A stretch of 64,000 nucleotides of DNA from Cupriavidus necator (GCA_022041995.1 CP074381.1:496001-560000), one strand, 5' to 3'. Counted from the first letter of the stretch, positions 27,362-36,577 are shown. The notes: generated by a model not told the origin, from the sequence alone. Program-made: numbers and translations.

Positions 27362-27407
27362 GGATTCCGGAAATCCGGACGGTGCGACTCCGGGGTTTCG
27401 GAATGCC
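27362..27407. promoter_or_regulatory. Candidate DctD enhancer (two related dyads) upstream of dctA
   Basis: GGATT-CCGGA-AATCC (27362-27376) is a perfect 5+5 inverted repeat. A related 15-mer at 27393-27407, agreeing at about 10 positions with the first in reverse orientation, lies one pair of helical turns further (centres about 31 bp apart). Both are 70-130 bp upstream of the -24 element, the usual place for tandem activator sites. Confidence 0.5.
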
Positions 27408-27582
27408 GGATGCATCGCGGGTGCGCGAAGCGCCACCCACCGGGGGCCGGCGGCAACTTCCACGGCCGTGCCAGGGCGCCGCCATCGCGGCCATGCCGCC
27501 GCGACACCGTATAATTCCGAGCTTCCGTTCAATGCCGTCCGGGCCGTACCGCCGTCCGGGGCCGCCTTCTCACACCGCACGC

Positions 27583-27903
27583 ATGAGCAGCTACTACCAG
27601 CACCACGTCTTCTTCTGCCTGAACCAGCGCGAGGCCGGCGAGAACTGCTGCGCCAACCACAACGCCCAGGCGATGCAGGAATACGCCAAGAAGCGTTGCA
27701 AGGAACTGGGCATCGCCGGCGGCGAAGGCCGGGTGCGCATCAACAAGGCAGGCTGCCTGAACCGTTGTGAACTCGGCCCGGTGCTGGTGGTCTACCCCGA
27801 GGCCATCTGGTACACCTTTGTCGATGAGCACGACATCGACGAAATCATCGACAGCCACCTGATGAAGGGCAAGCCTGTCGAACGGCTGATGGTGGACCGC
27901 TGA
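27583..27903 (+). CDS. Thioredoxin-like [2Fe-2S] ferredoxin
   Basis: A 106-residue protein with the thioredoxin-fold ferredoxin pattern: Cys12 in FFCLNQR, Cys22-Cys23 and the pair in NKAGCLNRCELGP at about 58 and 62 as cluster ligands, then VLVVYPEAIWYTFV. These small cytoplasmic ferredoxins, related to the NuoE C-terminal domain, transfer electrons; the partner is unknown. The start is preceded by CACCGCACGC, a poor ribosome-binding site, but the family begins MSSYYQHHVFFC here. A terminator follows. Confidence 0.88.
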   Translation: MSSYYQHHVFFCLNQREAGENCCANHNAQAMQEYAKKRCKELGIAGGEGRVRINKAGCLNRCELGPVLVVYPEAIWYTFVDEHDIDEIIDSHLMKGKPVERLMVDR

Positions 27904-27911
27904 ACGAACCG

Positions 27912-27938
27912 AAGCCGGCGCATGCCGGCTTGTTGTTT
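27912..27938 (+). terminator. Terminator after the ferredoxin gene
   Basis: AAGCCGGC (27912-27919), loop GCAT, GCCGGCTT (27924-27931), then GTTGTTT. Confidence 0.7.
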
Positions 27939-28052
27939 CCCTGTTTTGCCGCTTTGCTGTATTGCCCCGCCGCCCGCCAGCCGGACGGTTTTTTCATTTT
28001 TTGCCCGGGCTTCCCGCCGGGCGCTTGCTTCACCGCCATCCTGACCGCCATC

Positions 28053-28694
28053 ATGAACGCGCATACCCAGGTACTTTCCATCGCCGGTCCCGCCGGTGCG
28101 ATCGATCTCTCGGTAGACCTGCCGCAAGGTGAGCCGCGCGGCCTGGCGCTGGTGGCGCATCCGCATCCGCTGTTCGGCGGCACTAAGGACAACAAGGTCG
28201 CGCAGACGCTGGCGCGCAGCTTCGTGCAGCTGGGCTATGCCACGGTGCGCCCCAACTTCCGCGGCGTGGGCGGCAGCGCCGGCGAGCATGACAACGGCAT
28301 CGCCGAGCAGGACGACCTGCTGGCCGTGGTGGCCTGGATGCGCCAGCAGACCGCGTGGTCGGCACAGGCGGCAACGCTGCCGCTGGCCATGGGCGGATTC
28401 TCGTTCGGCAGCTTCGTCACCACTCACGTGGCACGCCGCCTGGCCGAGGCCGGCACGCCCGCGCAGCGCCTGGTGCTGGTGGGCACCGCCGCCAGCCGCT
28501 GGCAGGTGGCCGAGGTCCCGGCCGACACCATCGTGATCCATGGCGAACAGGACGACACCGTGCCGCTGGCGAGCGTATTCGACTGGGCCCGCCCGCAGGA
28601 GCTGCCGGTGATCGTGATCCCCGGCGCCGACCATTTCTTTCACCGCAAGCTGCACCTGATCAAGCAGCTCGTCGTCAATGCGTGGGACCGGTAA
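28053..28694 (+). CDS. Alpha/beta hydrolase of the short dienelactone-hydrolase-like type
   Basis: A 213-residue cytoplasmic hydrolase. The N-terminal GLALVAHPHPLFGGTKDNKV (oxyanion region) and RPNFRGVGGSAG are typical of the small YcjY/CocE-like group. The nucleophile elbow is GGFSFGS, and the catalytic acid and base are plausibly in HGEQDDTVPL and GADHFFHRKL. Substrates are unknown. The start is the ATG at 28053; the upstream open frame has no ribosome-binding site and is not family-like. It probably shares a transcript with dacA, 62 bp downstream. Confidence 0.88.
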   Translation: MNAHTQVLSIAGPAGAIDLSVDLPQGEPRGLALVAHPHPLFGGTKDNKVAQTLARSFVQLGYATVRPNFRGVGGSAGEHDNGIAEQDDLLAVVAWMRQQTAWSAQAATLPLAMGGFSFGSFVTTHVARRLAEAGTPAQRLVLVGTAASRWQVAEVPADTIVIHGEQDDTVPLASVFDWARPQELPVIVIPGADHFFHRKLHLIKQLVVNAWDR

Positions 28695-28756
28695 GGCCGG
28701 CACGCCGCCATCCCGGACCATCCCGCGCCACCTTTTTACTGTCGGAAAACAGAAAC

Positions 28757-29956
28757 ATGCTGAATAGAGCCACGACACGCCTTTCGTCCGCTTTTGCACC
28801 CGCCGCCATCGTTGCTGCCGTCACGCTGGCCGCCGCGCCCGCCGCCGTCCTGGCACAGGGCGTGCCGATGCCGCAGGTCGCTGCCAAGTCGTGGATGCTG
28901 TATGACGTGACCAGCGGCCAGGCCCTGGCGTCGCAGAACGCCGACGCGCGCATCGAGCCGGCCTCGCTGACCAAGCTGATGACCGCCTACCTGGCGTTCG
29001 AGGCACTCAAGGAAAAGCGCCTGACGCTGGACCAGTCCGTGGTGCCGACGAACCTTGTGCTGAAGGTCAAAAGCGACGAGTCGCGCATGTTCATCGAGCC
29101 CAACAAGCCGGTTACCGTGCAGGACCTGCTGCTGGGCCTGATCGTGCAGTCGGGCAACGACGCCGCGCTGGCTTTGGCCGAGGCCGTGGGCGGCTCGGAA
29201 GAGGGCTTCGTCGCGATGATGAACCGCGAGGCCCAGCGCATGGGCCTGAAGAACACCCACTTCACCAACACCGACGGCATCCCCGACCCGAACCACTACA
29301 CCACCGCGGTGGACCTGGCGACGCTGACCACGCGCCTGATCAAGGACTTCCCCGAGTACTACAGCATGTACTCGCAGAAGGAGTTCACCTATAACAAGAT
29401 CAGGCAGCCCAACCGCAACCGCCTGCTCTACATCGACCCGACCGTGGACGGCGTCAAGACCGGCCACACCAAGTCCGCCGGCTATTGCCTGGTCTCGTCG
29501 GCCCAGCGCCCGCTGGCCAATGTGCCCAATGGGCAGCGCCGCCTGATCTCGGTCGTGATCGGCACCACCACCGAACAGGTGCGCACGCAGGAAAGCCTGA
29601 AGATCCTCAACTACGGCTTCCAGTTCTTCGACACGCTGCGCCTGTACGACAAGGGCCAGGTGCTGGCCACGCCGGACATCTACAAGGGCAAGAGCGGCAC
29701 GGTCAAGATCGGGGTGCAGAACGAGACCTTCGTCACCGTGCCCAAGGGCACCGGCGGGCGCCTCAAGCCGGTGCTGGAGCGCCAGGAACTGCTGATCGCG
29801 CCGATCTCGGCGGGCCAGCAGGTGGGCATGGTCAAGCTGATGGACGGCACCAACAAGGTGGCGGAGTTCCCGGTGGTGGCGCTGGAAGAAGTGCCCGAGG
29901 CCGGCTTCTTCGGCCGCCTGTGGGACACCATCCGCCTGTGGTTCAAGCGCAAGTGA
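28757..29956 (+). CDS. dacA: D-alanyl-D-alanine carboxypeptidase (PBP5/6 family)
   Basis: A 399-residue periplasmic enzyme with a signal peptide (cleavage likely after AVLA), anchored by a C-terminal amphipathic helix (FFGRLWDTIRLWFKRK). The penicillin-binding motifs are all present: SLTK (catalytic Ser), SGN and KTGHTKSAGY. It trims the terminal D-Ala from peptidoglycan pentapeptides. The C-terminal PBP5 beta-domain is complete. It is followed by ybeD as in many proteobacteria, though lipB is not next here. Confidence 0.95.
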   Translation: MLNRATTRLSSAFAPAAIVAAVTLAAAPAAVLAQGVPMPQVAAKSWMLYDVTSGQALASQNADARIEPASLTKLMTAYLAFEALKEKRLTLDQSVVPTNLVLKVKSDESRMFIEPNKPVTVQDLLLGLIVQSGNDAALALAEAVGGSEEGFVAMMNREAQRMGLKNTHFTNTDGIPDPNHYTTAVDLATLTTRLIKDFPEYYSMYSQKEFTYNKIRQPNRNRLLYIDPTVDGVKTGHTKSAGYCLVSSAQRPLANVPNGQRRLISVVIGTTTEQVRTQESLKILNYGFQFFDTLRLYDKGQVLATPDIYKGKSGTVKIGVQNETFVTVPKGTGGRLKPVLERQELLIAPISAGQQVGMVKLMDGTNKVAEFPVVALEEVPEAGFFGRLWDTIRLWFKRK

Positions 29957-29972
29957 CCTGAATGCGCGCAAG

Positions 29973-30000
29973 CCGGCGCGCCATGCAGCGCGCCGGTTTC
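29973..30000 (+). terminator. Hairpin terminator between dacA and ybeD
   Basis: CCGGCGCGC (29973-29981) and GCGCGCCGG (29988-29996), loop CATGCA, followed by TTTCG. The weak U-tract suggests partial termination. Confidence 0.55.
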
Positions 30001-30017
30001 GTGCCGGAGAATCCGAC

Positions 30018-30326
30018 ATGACTACCGACAACCAAGGCAGCGGCGGCAAGCCCGGCGATATCCCGCCGGAGCAGTCGCTGATCGAATACCCCAGCCATTT
30101 CCCGATCAAGGTAATGGGCTCGATGCAGGACGGCTTTGCCGAGGCCATCGTCGCGCTGGTGCAGGAGTTCGACCCGGACTTCCACGCCGGCAAGATGGAG
30201 ATGCGTCCGTCGAGCAAGGGCAACTACCTGGGGCTGACCGTGACGGTGTGGGTGACCAGCCGCGAGCAGCTGGACGACTTGTACAGGGCGCTGACTGCGC
30301 ATCCGATGGTGAAGGTGGTGCTGTAA
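30018..30326 (+). CDS. ybeD: DUF493 (YbeD-like) protein
   Basis: A 102-residue cytoplasmic protein. YPSHFPIKVMGSMQDGF, SKGNYLGLTVTVWVTSREQLDDLY (two blocks) and LTAHPMVKVVL match the DUF493/YbeD family, a small ferredoxin-like fold possibly acting as a regulatory ACT-like domain near lipoate genes. The role is not established. The first 20 residues are a Gly/Pro-rich extension. Start ATG at 30018 after a GGAG-like CCGGAGAATCCGAC. Confidence 0.88.
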   Translation: MTTDNQGSGGKPGDIPPEQSLIEYPSHFPIKVMGSMQDGFAEAIVALVQEFDPDFHAGKMEMRPSSKGNYLGLTVTVWVTSREQLDDLYRALTAHPMVKVVL

Positions 30327-30363
30327 GCGGTAACGCCGCAAGACTTTCTCTTCCGCTCTGTTT

Positions 30364-30393
30364 GCTCCCCTCTCCCGCGTGCGGGAGGGGAGC
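30364..30393. repeat. REP-like palindrome between ybeD and rlmI
   Basis: CTCCCGC-GT-GCGGGAG (30372-30387) sits inside a longer imperfect palindrome beginning GCTCCCC and ending GGGGAGC. Elements of this shape, with CTCCC/GGGAG arms and a tiny loop, are dispersed between genes in many beta- and gamma-proteobacteria. Only one copy is visible in this window, so the repeat nature is recalled, not shown. Confidence 0.45.
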
Positions 30394-30453
30394 CGCCTTG
30401 ACGCATTCTCGCCAGCCTCTGCTGCCGCGCGTCCGCTGTTTCCCCATACCAAC

Positions 30454-31649
30454 ATGAACACCATCACCCTGAAACCCGGCAAGGAAAAATCCCTGCTGCG
30501 CCGCCATCCGTGGATCTACGCCACCGGCATTGCCACGACCGAAGGGCGCTGCGAGCCGGGCGCGACCGTGATCGTGCGCGCCGCCGACGGCCGCTTCCTG
30601 GCCAAGGCAGCCTACAGTCCCGAGTCGCAGATCCGCGCGCGCGCGTGGACCTTCGACGAGAACGAGCCGGTCGACCACGCCCTGTTCAAGCGCCGCGTGG
30701 CCGCGGCCATTGCCTACCGGCGCCAATGGGTGAAGGACAGCGACGCGGTGCGGCTGATCTTCGGCGAATCCGACCGGCTGCCCGGCCTGATCGTCGACTA
30801 CTACGGCAATGGTGAAAAGGGCCAGCTGGTATGCCAGTTCAATGCGGCCGGCGTGGAACACTGGAAGACCGCGATCGTGCAGGCGCTGGTCAAGGAGACC
30901 GGCTGCCCCAATGTCTATGAGCGTTCCGATGCCGCCGTGCGCCAGCGCGAAGGCCTGGAGCTGGTGACGGGCGTGCTGGCCGGCGCCGAGCCGGATCCGG
31001 CGCTGTCGGTCACCGAACATGGCGTGCGCTACTACGTCGACGTGCGCCATGGCCACAAGACCGGCTTCTATGTCGACCAGCGCGACAACCGCAAGCTGGT
31101 GGGCGACCTGGCCGCCGGGCGCGAGGTGCTGAACTGCTTCTGCTATACCGGCGGCTTCTCGCTGGCGGCGCTGCGCGGCGGCGCCACCTCGGTGACCTCG
31201 ATCGATTCGTCGGGCGAGGCGCTGAAGATTGCCGCGGGCAATGTCACGCTCAACGGCTTTGAACCCGAGCGCGCCACCTGGCTCGATGCCGACGTGTTCA
31301 AGACCTTGCGTGAATTCCGCGCCGAGGGCCGCCAGTTCGACCTGATCGTGCTGGACCCGCCCAAGTTCGCCCCGTCGGCGCAGCATATCGACCGCGCCGC
31401 GCGTGCCTACAAGGAAATCAACCTGGTCGGCATGCAGCTGCTGCGCCCGGGCGGGCTGCTGTTCACCTACTCGTGCTCGGGCGCGATCAGCATGGAACTG
31501 TTCCAGAAGATCGTGGCGGGCGCGGTGACCGATGCGCGTGCGGATGCGCGCATCCTGCGCCGGCTGTCGGCGGGCACGGACCATCCGATGCTGGCGGCGT
31601 TCCCGAAGGCGAGTACCTGAAGGGGTTGTTGCTGGAGAAAGTGGCCTGA
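30454..31649 (+). CDS. rlmI: 23S rRNA m5C1962 methyltransferase (RlmI-like), 3' frameshift
   Basis: An N-terminal PUA-like domain (KPGKEKSLLRRHPWIYA) is followed by the EEHEE domain and a SAM-binding Rossmann domain with LNCFCYTGGFSLAALRGGA, SIDSSGEAL and the DPPKFAPS motif. It methylates C1962 of 23S rRNA. As read, the frame ends early at 31620 with PKAST. Restoring one C in the CCC run at 31602-31604 gives FPEGEYLKGLLLEKVA and a stop at 31647-31649, a 398-residue product, which is the family C-terminus. The lesion is probably a base-calling error. Start chosen at ATG 30454; an upstream GTG lies inside the palindrome. Confidence 0.9.
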
Positions 31650-31678
31650 GGAAGGTGACCAGGGGAAGGTGACCTGAC

Positions 31679-33778
31679 TTAACGCCACATATTGCGCATC
31701 CGGCTGGCCAGGTCCACCGGCGCCAGCGCGGGCCTGGCCGGTGCCTCGCCCGGCATCGGCGGGGGCGGCCAGGCGCGGCTGTGGAAGTTGGGCATCACGC
31801 GGTTGGGCAAGAACCGCGTGCGCGACGCATACACATGCCGGTCGCCAAAGCCCACCTGCTGGTGCACATAGAACCGCTGCGGCACGATGACATCCAGGTG
31901 GTCCTTGGCCCGCGTCATCGCCACGTACATCAGCCGCCGTTCTTCCTCGATCTCCTCGGTCGTGCCGGTCGCCAGATCGCTCGGCATGCACCCGTCCACT
32001 GCGTTCAACACATACACTGCCTTCCATTCCTGCCCCTTGGCCGAGTGGATGGTCGACAGGATCAGGTAGTCCTCGTCGCGCGAGGGCACGCCGGACTCAT
32101 CGCTCGAGGCACTGGGCGGGTCCAGCGTCAACTCGGTCAGGAAGCGCTCGCGCGCCCCATAGGTGGCGGCGATGCGCTCCAGCTGCTGCAGGTCGGCCTG
32201 GCGCGCGGCGGCGTCGTCGTGCAGGCGCTCCAGGTGCGGCGCGTACCAGGCCAGCACCTGCTCGAACTCGGACGGCCACGGCGAGGTGGGCGCCATCAGC
32301 GCGCGCGCCAGCGCCAGCAGGTCGGCCCAGGCGGGCGCTGCGGCCGGCGGCGGCTCGAATTCCTCCAGCGAGAACAAGGGCTCGGTGGCCAGGGCCATCG
32401 CATCGAGCACGCGCGCGGCGGTCTTGGGGCCGATGCCGGGCAGCAACTGTAGTGTGCGGAATCCCGCGATGCGGTCGCGCGGGTTTTCCAGCCAGCGCAC
32501 CACGGCCAGCACATCCTTGACGTGCGTCGATTCCAGGAATTTCAGCCCGCCGAACTTCACGAACGGGATATTGCGCCGCGCCAGCTCGATCTCCACCTGC
32601 GCGCTGTGGTCGGTGGCGCGGAACAGCACCGCCTGCGCCATCAGCGCCAGGCCGGCTTCGCGCCGCGCCAGCACCTGCTCGACCACGTAGCGGGCCTGGT
32701 CGGCCTCATCGTTGACGACGATCACGCCGGGCTTTTCCGCCGAGGCACGATCGGACCACAAATCCTTCGTATAGCGCTCCGCAGCCAGCCCGATCACCGC
32801 GTTGGCGGCCTGCAGGATCGGCTGCGTCGAGCGGTAGTTCTGCGATAGCGTGACCTGCTGCGCCGCCGGCGTGAACTGCTGCGGGAAATCGAGGATATTG
32901 CGCACGGTGGCGCCGCGGAAGGCGTAGATCGACTGCGCGTCGTCGCCCACCACGGTCAGGCCGCGCCCGTCCGGCCGCATGGCCAGCAGGATCGACGCCT
33001 GCAGCGCATTGGTGTCCTGGTATTCATCGACCAGGATATGGTCGAAGCGCGCGCCCATGTCCTGCGCGATGGTGGGCTCGGCCATCGCCTGCGCCCAGTA
33101 CAGCAGCAGGTCGTCGTAGTCCAGCACGTGCTGCTTCTGCTTGGCTTCGACATAGCCGGCGAACAGCGTGCGCAGCGCGTCGGCCCACATCGCGTAGCGC
33201 GGGAACTGCTGCCTGAGCACGTCTTCCAGCGGCGCCTGGGTGTTGACCACGCGCGAGTAGATTGCCAGGCAGGTTTCCTTCTTCGGGAAGCGGCTGGCGG
33301 TCTCCGACAGGCCCAGGTCGTGGCGCACCACGTGCATCAGGTCGGCGGCATCGCCGCGGTCGCTGATGGTGAAGGCGGGCGACAGGCCCAGCGTCTCGGC
33401 GTATTCGCGCAGCAGGCGCGCGCCGATGGCGTGGAAGGTGCCGGACCACTGCAGCGCCGCGCGCCCCGCGCCGGTCTGGGTGCCCAGTGCCTGGTCGACA
33501 ATGCGCTCGACGCGCCGTCCCATCTCGGCCGCGGCGCGGCGCGAGAACGTCAGCAGCAGGATGCGGCGCGGATCGGCGCCGGCCAGCACCAGGTGCGCGA
33601 CGCGGTGCGCCAGCGTATTGGTCTTGCCCGAGCCGGCGCCGGCGATGATCAGCAGCGGCGCGTCACTGCCATGCGCCACCGCGGCGCGCTGCTCCGGGTT
33701 GAGGCGGGACAGGTAGGCGGGGACGTCATCGGCTTCAGGGGCCGCGCGGTCGGCGGCGGGGGCTAGGTCCAAAGTCAC
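31679..33778 (-). CDS. UvrD/Rep-family superfamily 1 DNA helicase
   Basis: A 699-residue ATP-dependent 3'-5' helicase. Q-motif LNPEQRAAV, Walker A AGAGSGKT (46-53), LLLTFSRRAAAEM (Ia), Walker B ILVDEYQDTN, GDDAQSIYAFRGA (III), LSQNYRST (IV), TIHSAKGQEWKAVYV (V) and RLMYVAMTRAKDHL (VI) are all present. It is shorter than UvrD/Rep proper and its C-terminus ends in a Pro-rich segment and SRMRNMWR, so I do not assign a specific name. Start is GTG at 33778 with a weak upstream site. Confidence 0.9.
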   Translation of the reverse strand: MTLDLAPAADRAAPEADDVPAYLSRLNPEQRAAVAHGSDAPLLIIAGAGSGKTNTLAHRVAHLVLAGADPRRILLLTFSRRAAAEMGRRVERIVDQALGTQTGAGRAALQWSGTFHAIGARLLREYAETLGLSPAFTISDRGDAADLMHVVRHDLGLSETASRFPKKETCLAIYSRVVNTQAPLEDVLRQQFPRYAMWADALRTLFAGYVEAKQKQHVLDYDDLLLYWAQAMAEPTIAQDMGARFDHILVDEYQDTNALQASILLAMRPDGRGLTVVGDDAQSIYAFRGATVRNILDFPQQFTPAAQQVTLSQNYRSTQPILQAANAVIGLAAERYTKDLWSDRASAEKPGVIVVNDEADQARYVVEQVLARREAGLALMAQAVLFRATDHSAQVEIELARRNIPFVKFGGLKFLESTHVKDVLAVVRWLENPRDRIAGFRTLQLLPGIGPKTAARVLDAMALATEPLFSLEEFEPPPAAAPAWADLLALARALMAPTSPWPSEFEQVLAWYAPHLERLHDDAAARQADLQQLERIAATYGARERFLTELTLDPPSASSDESGVPSRDEDYLILSTIHSAKGQEWKAVYVLNAVDGCMPSDLATGTTEEIEEERRLMYVAMTRAKDHLDVIVPQRFYVHQQVGFGDRHVYASRTRFLPNRVMPNFHSRAWPPPPMPGEAPARPALAPVDLASRMRNMWR

Positions 33779-33883
33779 AGGCAGGGCTCGGGGGAAGGCT
33801 CGGAAAACTCAGAAAAGGCTGGCGCCAACTGTATATCCATACAGGGGCGTCACGCAACCTGCTGCCCTGGCGATCGTGCATAA

Positions 33884-33915
33884 AAACAAAAAAAGGTGCT
33901 CGATGAGCACCTTTT
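33884..33915. terminator. Bidirectional intrinsic terminator
   Basis: GGTGCTC (33895-33901), loop GAT, GAGCACC (33905-33911), with TTTT on the plus side and an A-run (33888-33894) that gives seven T residues on the reverse strand. It mainly ends the TlpA-like gene on the reverse strand. Confidence 0.9.
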
Positions 33916-33938
33916 CGCAGCGGTTGCCGCCGGGAGCG

Positions 33939-34475
33939 TTACGCGGACTTTGCCAGCGCGCCATCCAGCAGCTTGTGCAGCGCATCCCACTCGGGCTCGC
34001 CCACATAGCGCTTCAGGATGCGGCCGTCCTTGTCGACCACGAAGGTGGTCGGCGTCAGCTGCACATTGCCGAAGGCCTTGGCCGCGGCGCCGTCGGAATC
34101 CATGGCGACCTTGAACGGAAGGCCGCGCGTCCTGGCGTAGTTCATCACATACATGGGCGGGTCATAGTTCATCGCCACGGCGACGAATTCCAGCCCCTTG
34201 CCCTTGAACTGCTCATAGGTGCGGACCATGTCCGGCATTTCCTTGACGCAGGTGGCGCAGCTGGTGGCCCAGAAGTTGATCATGTAGACCTTGCCCTTGA
34301 GGTCGGCGGTACTGACCTTCTCACCCGACAGCAGCGTGAAGGTGGCCGCCGGGGCCGTATTGGCCGGCGACAGCGCGCGGTAGCCGAACCAGCCCAGCAG
34401 CGCGAGCACGACCACCGCCGCGACGATGGGCCAGGGCTTGCGGGAGGATTTGGTGGCAGGGGCAGCAGTGGTCAT
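33939..34475 (-). CDS. TlpA/ResA-like membrane-anchored thioredoxin
   Basis: A 178-residue protein with one N-terminal membrane anchor (residues 15-33) and a periplasmic thioredoxin fold. The redox motif is CATC (Cys73, Cys76) in MINFWATSCATCVKEMP, and the cis-Pro loop is QLTPTTFVVDKDG. TlpA/ResA proteins reduce apo-cytochrome c or copper-site cysteines; the client is not evident. The gene is followed by a strong terminator, and the next upstream gene is another thioredoxin-fold protein on the same strand, 111 bp away. Confidence 0.9.
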   Translation of the reverse strand: MTTAAPATKSSRKPWPIVAAVVVLALLGWFGYRALSPANTAPAATFTLLSGEKVSTADLKGKVYMINFWATSCATCVKEMPDMVRTYEQFKGKGLEFVAVAMNYDPPMYVMNYARTRGLPFKVAMDSDGAAAKAFGNVQLTPTTFVVDKDGRILKRYVGEPEWDALHKLLDGALAKSA

Positions 34476-34586
34476 GGAATCCGGGTCAGGCAGGTTCAGT
34501 CAGCAATGGGACATTCTAATGCCGCGGGCGTTCGCGCGCTGCGCGGGGCCGGGCTGCGGCAATCTGCCGCAAGCGCCCCAATCCAT

Positions 34587-35096
34587 TCAGCGCCGGGTGG
34601 CGATGGCGGCGCGTGCCTGGTCCAGCGCCTGTTCCAGGTAGGCGCCGTAGAAATCCGGCTGCATGCCGCGCAGCGGGCCGGCGGCGGCGCGGCCCTGGCG
34701 GTCCAGGAACAGCACCGTGGGCGCCACCCGCACCTGGTGCGCCCGGGCCCGCGCGCGCGCGGTGGTCAGGCTGCCGTCGGCATCGCGCAGCGGGGTGTCG
34801 GCGGTCATGTCGAGCTCGCGCACGGCAATCTCGCCGGCGGCGGCCTGCGGGCCCAGGTAGTTGCGGCGCACGGTATCGCAATAGCTGCAGCCCGGCATCG
34901 ACACCAGTACCACCAGCGGCTCGCCGCGGCGCGCGGCCTCGGTGCCGTGGGCGCCCAGGTCGGTGGCCGGCGGCAGGTGGGCGGGGTTGGCGGCGGCTGC
35001 GGACATGCCGGTCGCGGCTGCCAGCAACGCGCTCGCGGCCACCCGGCGCAAGCTGGTGATGGCAAAGGCGTGGCGGGCGATGCGGGCGGCAGGCAT
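34587..35096 (-). CDS. Secreted thioredoxin-fold protein (SoxW/DsbA-like)
   Basis: A 169-residue protein with an Ala-rich signal peptide (cleavage likely near SAAAA-N, residue 36) and a single thioredoxin domain. The redox pair is CSYC (Cys70, Cys73) in VVLVSMPGCSYCDTV, followed by the conserved Tyr-Leu-Gly-Pro segment and cis-Pro in VRVAPTVLFLD. It resembles periplasmic thioredoxins such as SoxW. No Sox genes are nearby. ATG at 35096 gives a proper signal peptide; upstream frame is not family-like. It diverges from a lipoprotein gene. Confidence 0.85.
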   Translation of the reverse strand: MPAARIARHAFAITSLRRVAASALLAAATGMSAAAANPAHLPPATDLGAHGTEAARRGEPLVVLVSMPGCSYCDTVRRNYLGPQAAAGEIAVRELDMTADTPLRDADGSLTTARARARAHQVRVAPTVLFLDRQGRAAAGPLRGMQPDFYGAYLEQALDQARAAIATRR

Positions 35097-35244
35097 GGTG
35101 GAAACCGGGGGCTGGTGGGTAGCGGGAGCGGCGCGGCAAGCACTGGCGCGCCGCTTTGGGGATAATACCGGTTTCCGCCCGCAGGCGATGGCGCCCGCCA
35201 GCGCCGCCCGCAGCCTGCGCGCGCCGTCCCCCCATGGATTCCCG

Positions 35245-35847
35245 ATGCGTCTTGTGCCGCCCCCGCTGAGCTTTCCTGCCGCTGTCCGCCGGCCGCTGCG
35301 GTACTGTGCCGCCGTGCTGGCACTGGCCCTGTGCGCCTGTACGCCGCGCTTTGACTGGCGCACCATCCAGTCTGGCGAGGGCGCTTATGCCGCGCTCTAT
35401 CCGGGCAAGCCCACCAGCGCCGCTCGCGACGTGACCATTGCCGGTCGCAAGCTGCCGATGACGATGGAAGCCGCGCGCATCGACGACACGCTGTTCGCCG
35501 TGGGCGTGGTGACGCTGCCCGCCGATGACGAAGCGCTGCGGCGCGAGGCGCTGGCGGCGATGCAGGCCGGCCTGCTGGCCAACCTTGGCACGCCGTCGGG
35601 CGAGCCGCGCGCGCGGCCCGTCACCGTGATGAGCGCCGACCGTCCGGGCCGCCCGATTGCCGGCGTGGAAGTGCAGGCGAGCGGGGTGTCGCCGCAGGAC
35701 CAGTCGCCGCGCCGGCTGACGGCACGCCTGGTGGCCGTGGGTACGCGCGCATACCAGGCGGTGGTGCTGGAATCGGGCGATGCCGCGCGCGACGCGCGCC
35801 AGGCCGAGCAGGTGGAGCAGTTCCTGGGCGGCTTCCACCCGTTCTGA
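35245..35847 (+). CDS. Putative lipoprotein of unknown function
   Basis: A 200-residue protein with a hydrophobic N-terminal signal ending in LALCAC, a plausible but atypical lipobox with the lipidated Cys at about residue 32. The mature part is a mixed alpha/beta domain with no recognised motif. It includes FDWRTIQSGEGAYAALYPGKP, seen in uncharacterised Burkholderiales proteins, and ends FLGGFHPF. It likely sits in the periplasm, perhaps the outer membrane. There is no operon partner; divergent from the SoxW-like gene. Confidence 0.7.
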   Translation: MRLVPPPLSFPAAVRRPLRYCAAVLALALCACTPRFDWRTIQSGEGAYAALYPGKPTSAARDVTIAGRKLPMTMEAARIDDTLFAVGVVTLPADDEALRREALAAMQAGLLANLGTPSGEPRARPVTVMSADRPGRPIAGVEVQASGVSPQDQSPRRLTARLVAVGTRAYQAVVLESGDAARDARQAEQVEQFLGGFHPF

Positions 35848-35930
35848 CGCGCCGCGCCGCAGGAAAGATTGTTTGTGCCGTGGCTGCGGGATTGTGGCCC
35901 CGGCATGGTTGTCATCAAAGGAGAGTTGGG

Positions 35931-36577
35931 ATGCGTTGGGAAGTGTGGTTGGCTTATTTCGCCGCGTGCTGGGTGATCGCCGTGTCGCCCGGGTCGGGCG
36001 CGGTGCTGTCGATGAGCCATGGGCTCTCGTACGGGCTGCGCAGGACCACCACCACCATCTTCGGCCTGCAGGCCGGGCTGGTGATCGTGCTGCTGGTGGC
36101 GGGCGGCGGCCTGGGCGCGCTGCTGCTGGCCTCGGAGCAGGCCTTCATGGTGGTCAAGACGATTGGCGCGCTGTACCTGATCTACCTCGGCGTGCAGCAA
36201 TGGCGCGCGAAGGTGGAGGGCGGCGCAAACCAGAGTGGCAGCGCCGCCCCGCGCGCGTGGCGGTGATGAGCCGGCGCCGGCGCTTTGGCACCGGCCTGCT
36301 GACCAATGTGACCAACCCCAAGGGCATCATCTTCATGGTCGCGGTGCTGCCGCAGTTCATCGATCCCAACCGGCCGCTGGCGCTGCAGCTGGCGATCCTG
36401 GCGGCCACCATGTGCTGCGTGGACCTGGTGGTGATGCATGGCTACGCGCTGCTGGCTTCGCGCATGCAGGGGCTGTTCCGCAATGCGCGCGCGGTGCGCT
36501 GGCAGAACCGCTTCTTTGGCAGCGTGCTGATGGCGGTGGGCGCGGCGCTGTTCTTCGTGCGCCGGCAACACGCCTGA
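35931..36577 (+). CDS. LysE/RhtB-family amino-acid exporter, one frameshift
   Basis: The first part (MRWEVWLAYFAACWVIAVSPGSGAVL) carries the family SPGPxxx-like motif, here SPGSGAVLSMSHG, and the third helix ending LYLIYLGVQQWR. The second part, in another frame, gives GLLTNVTNPKGIIFMVAVLPQF and the last helices. Adding one C to the CCCC run at 36247-36250 joins them into a 215-residue, six-helix protein, the normal family length. A good AAAGGAGAG site precedes the start. The substrate is unknown. The lesion looks like a homopolymer error. Confidence 0.88.
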
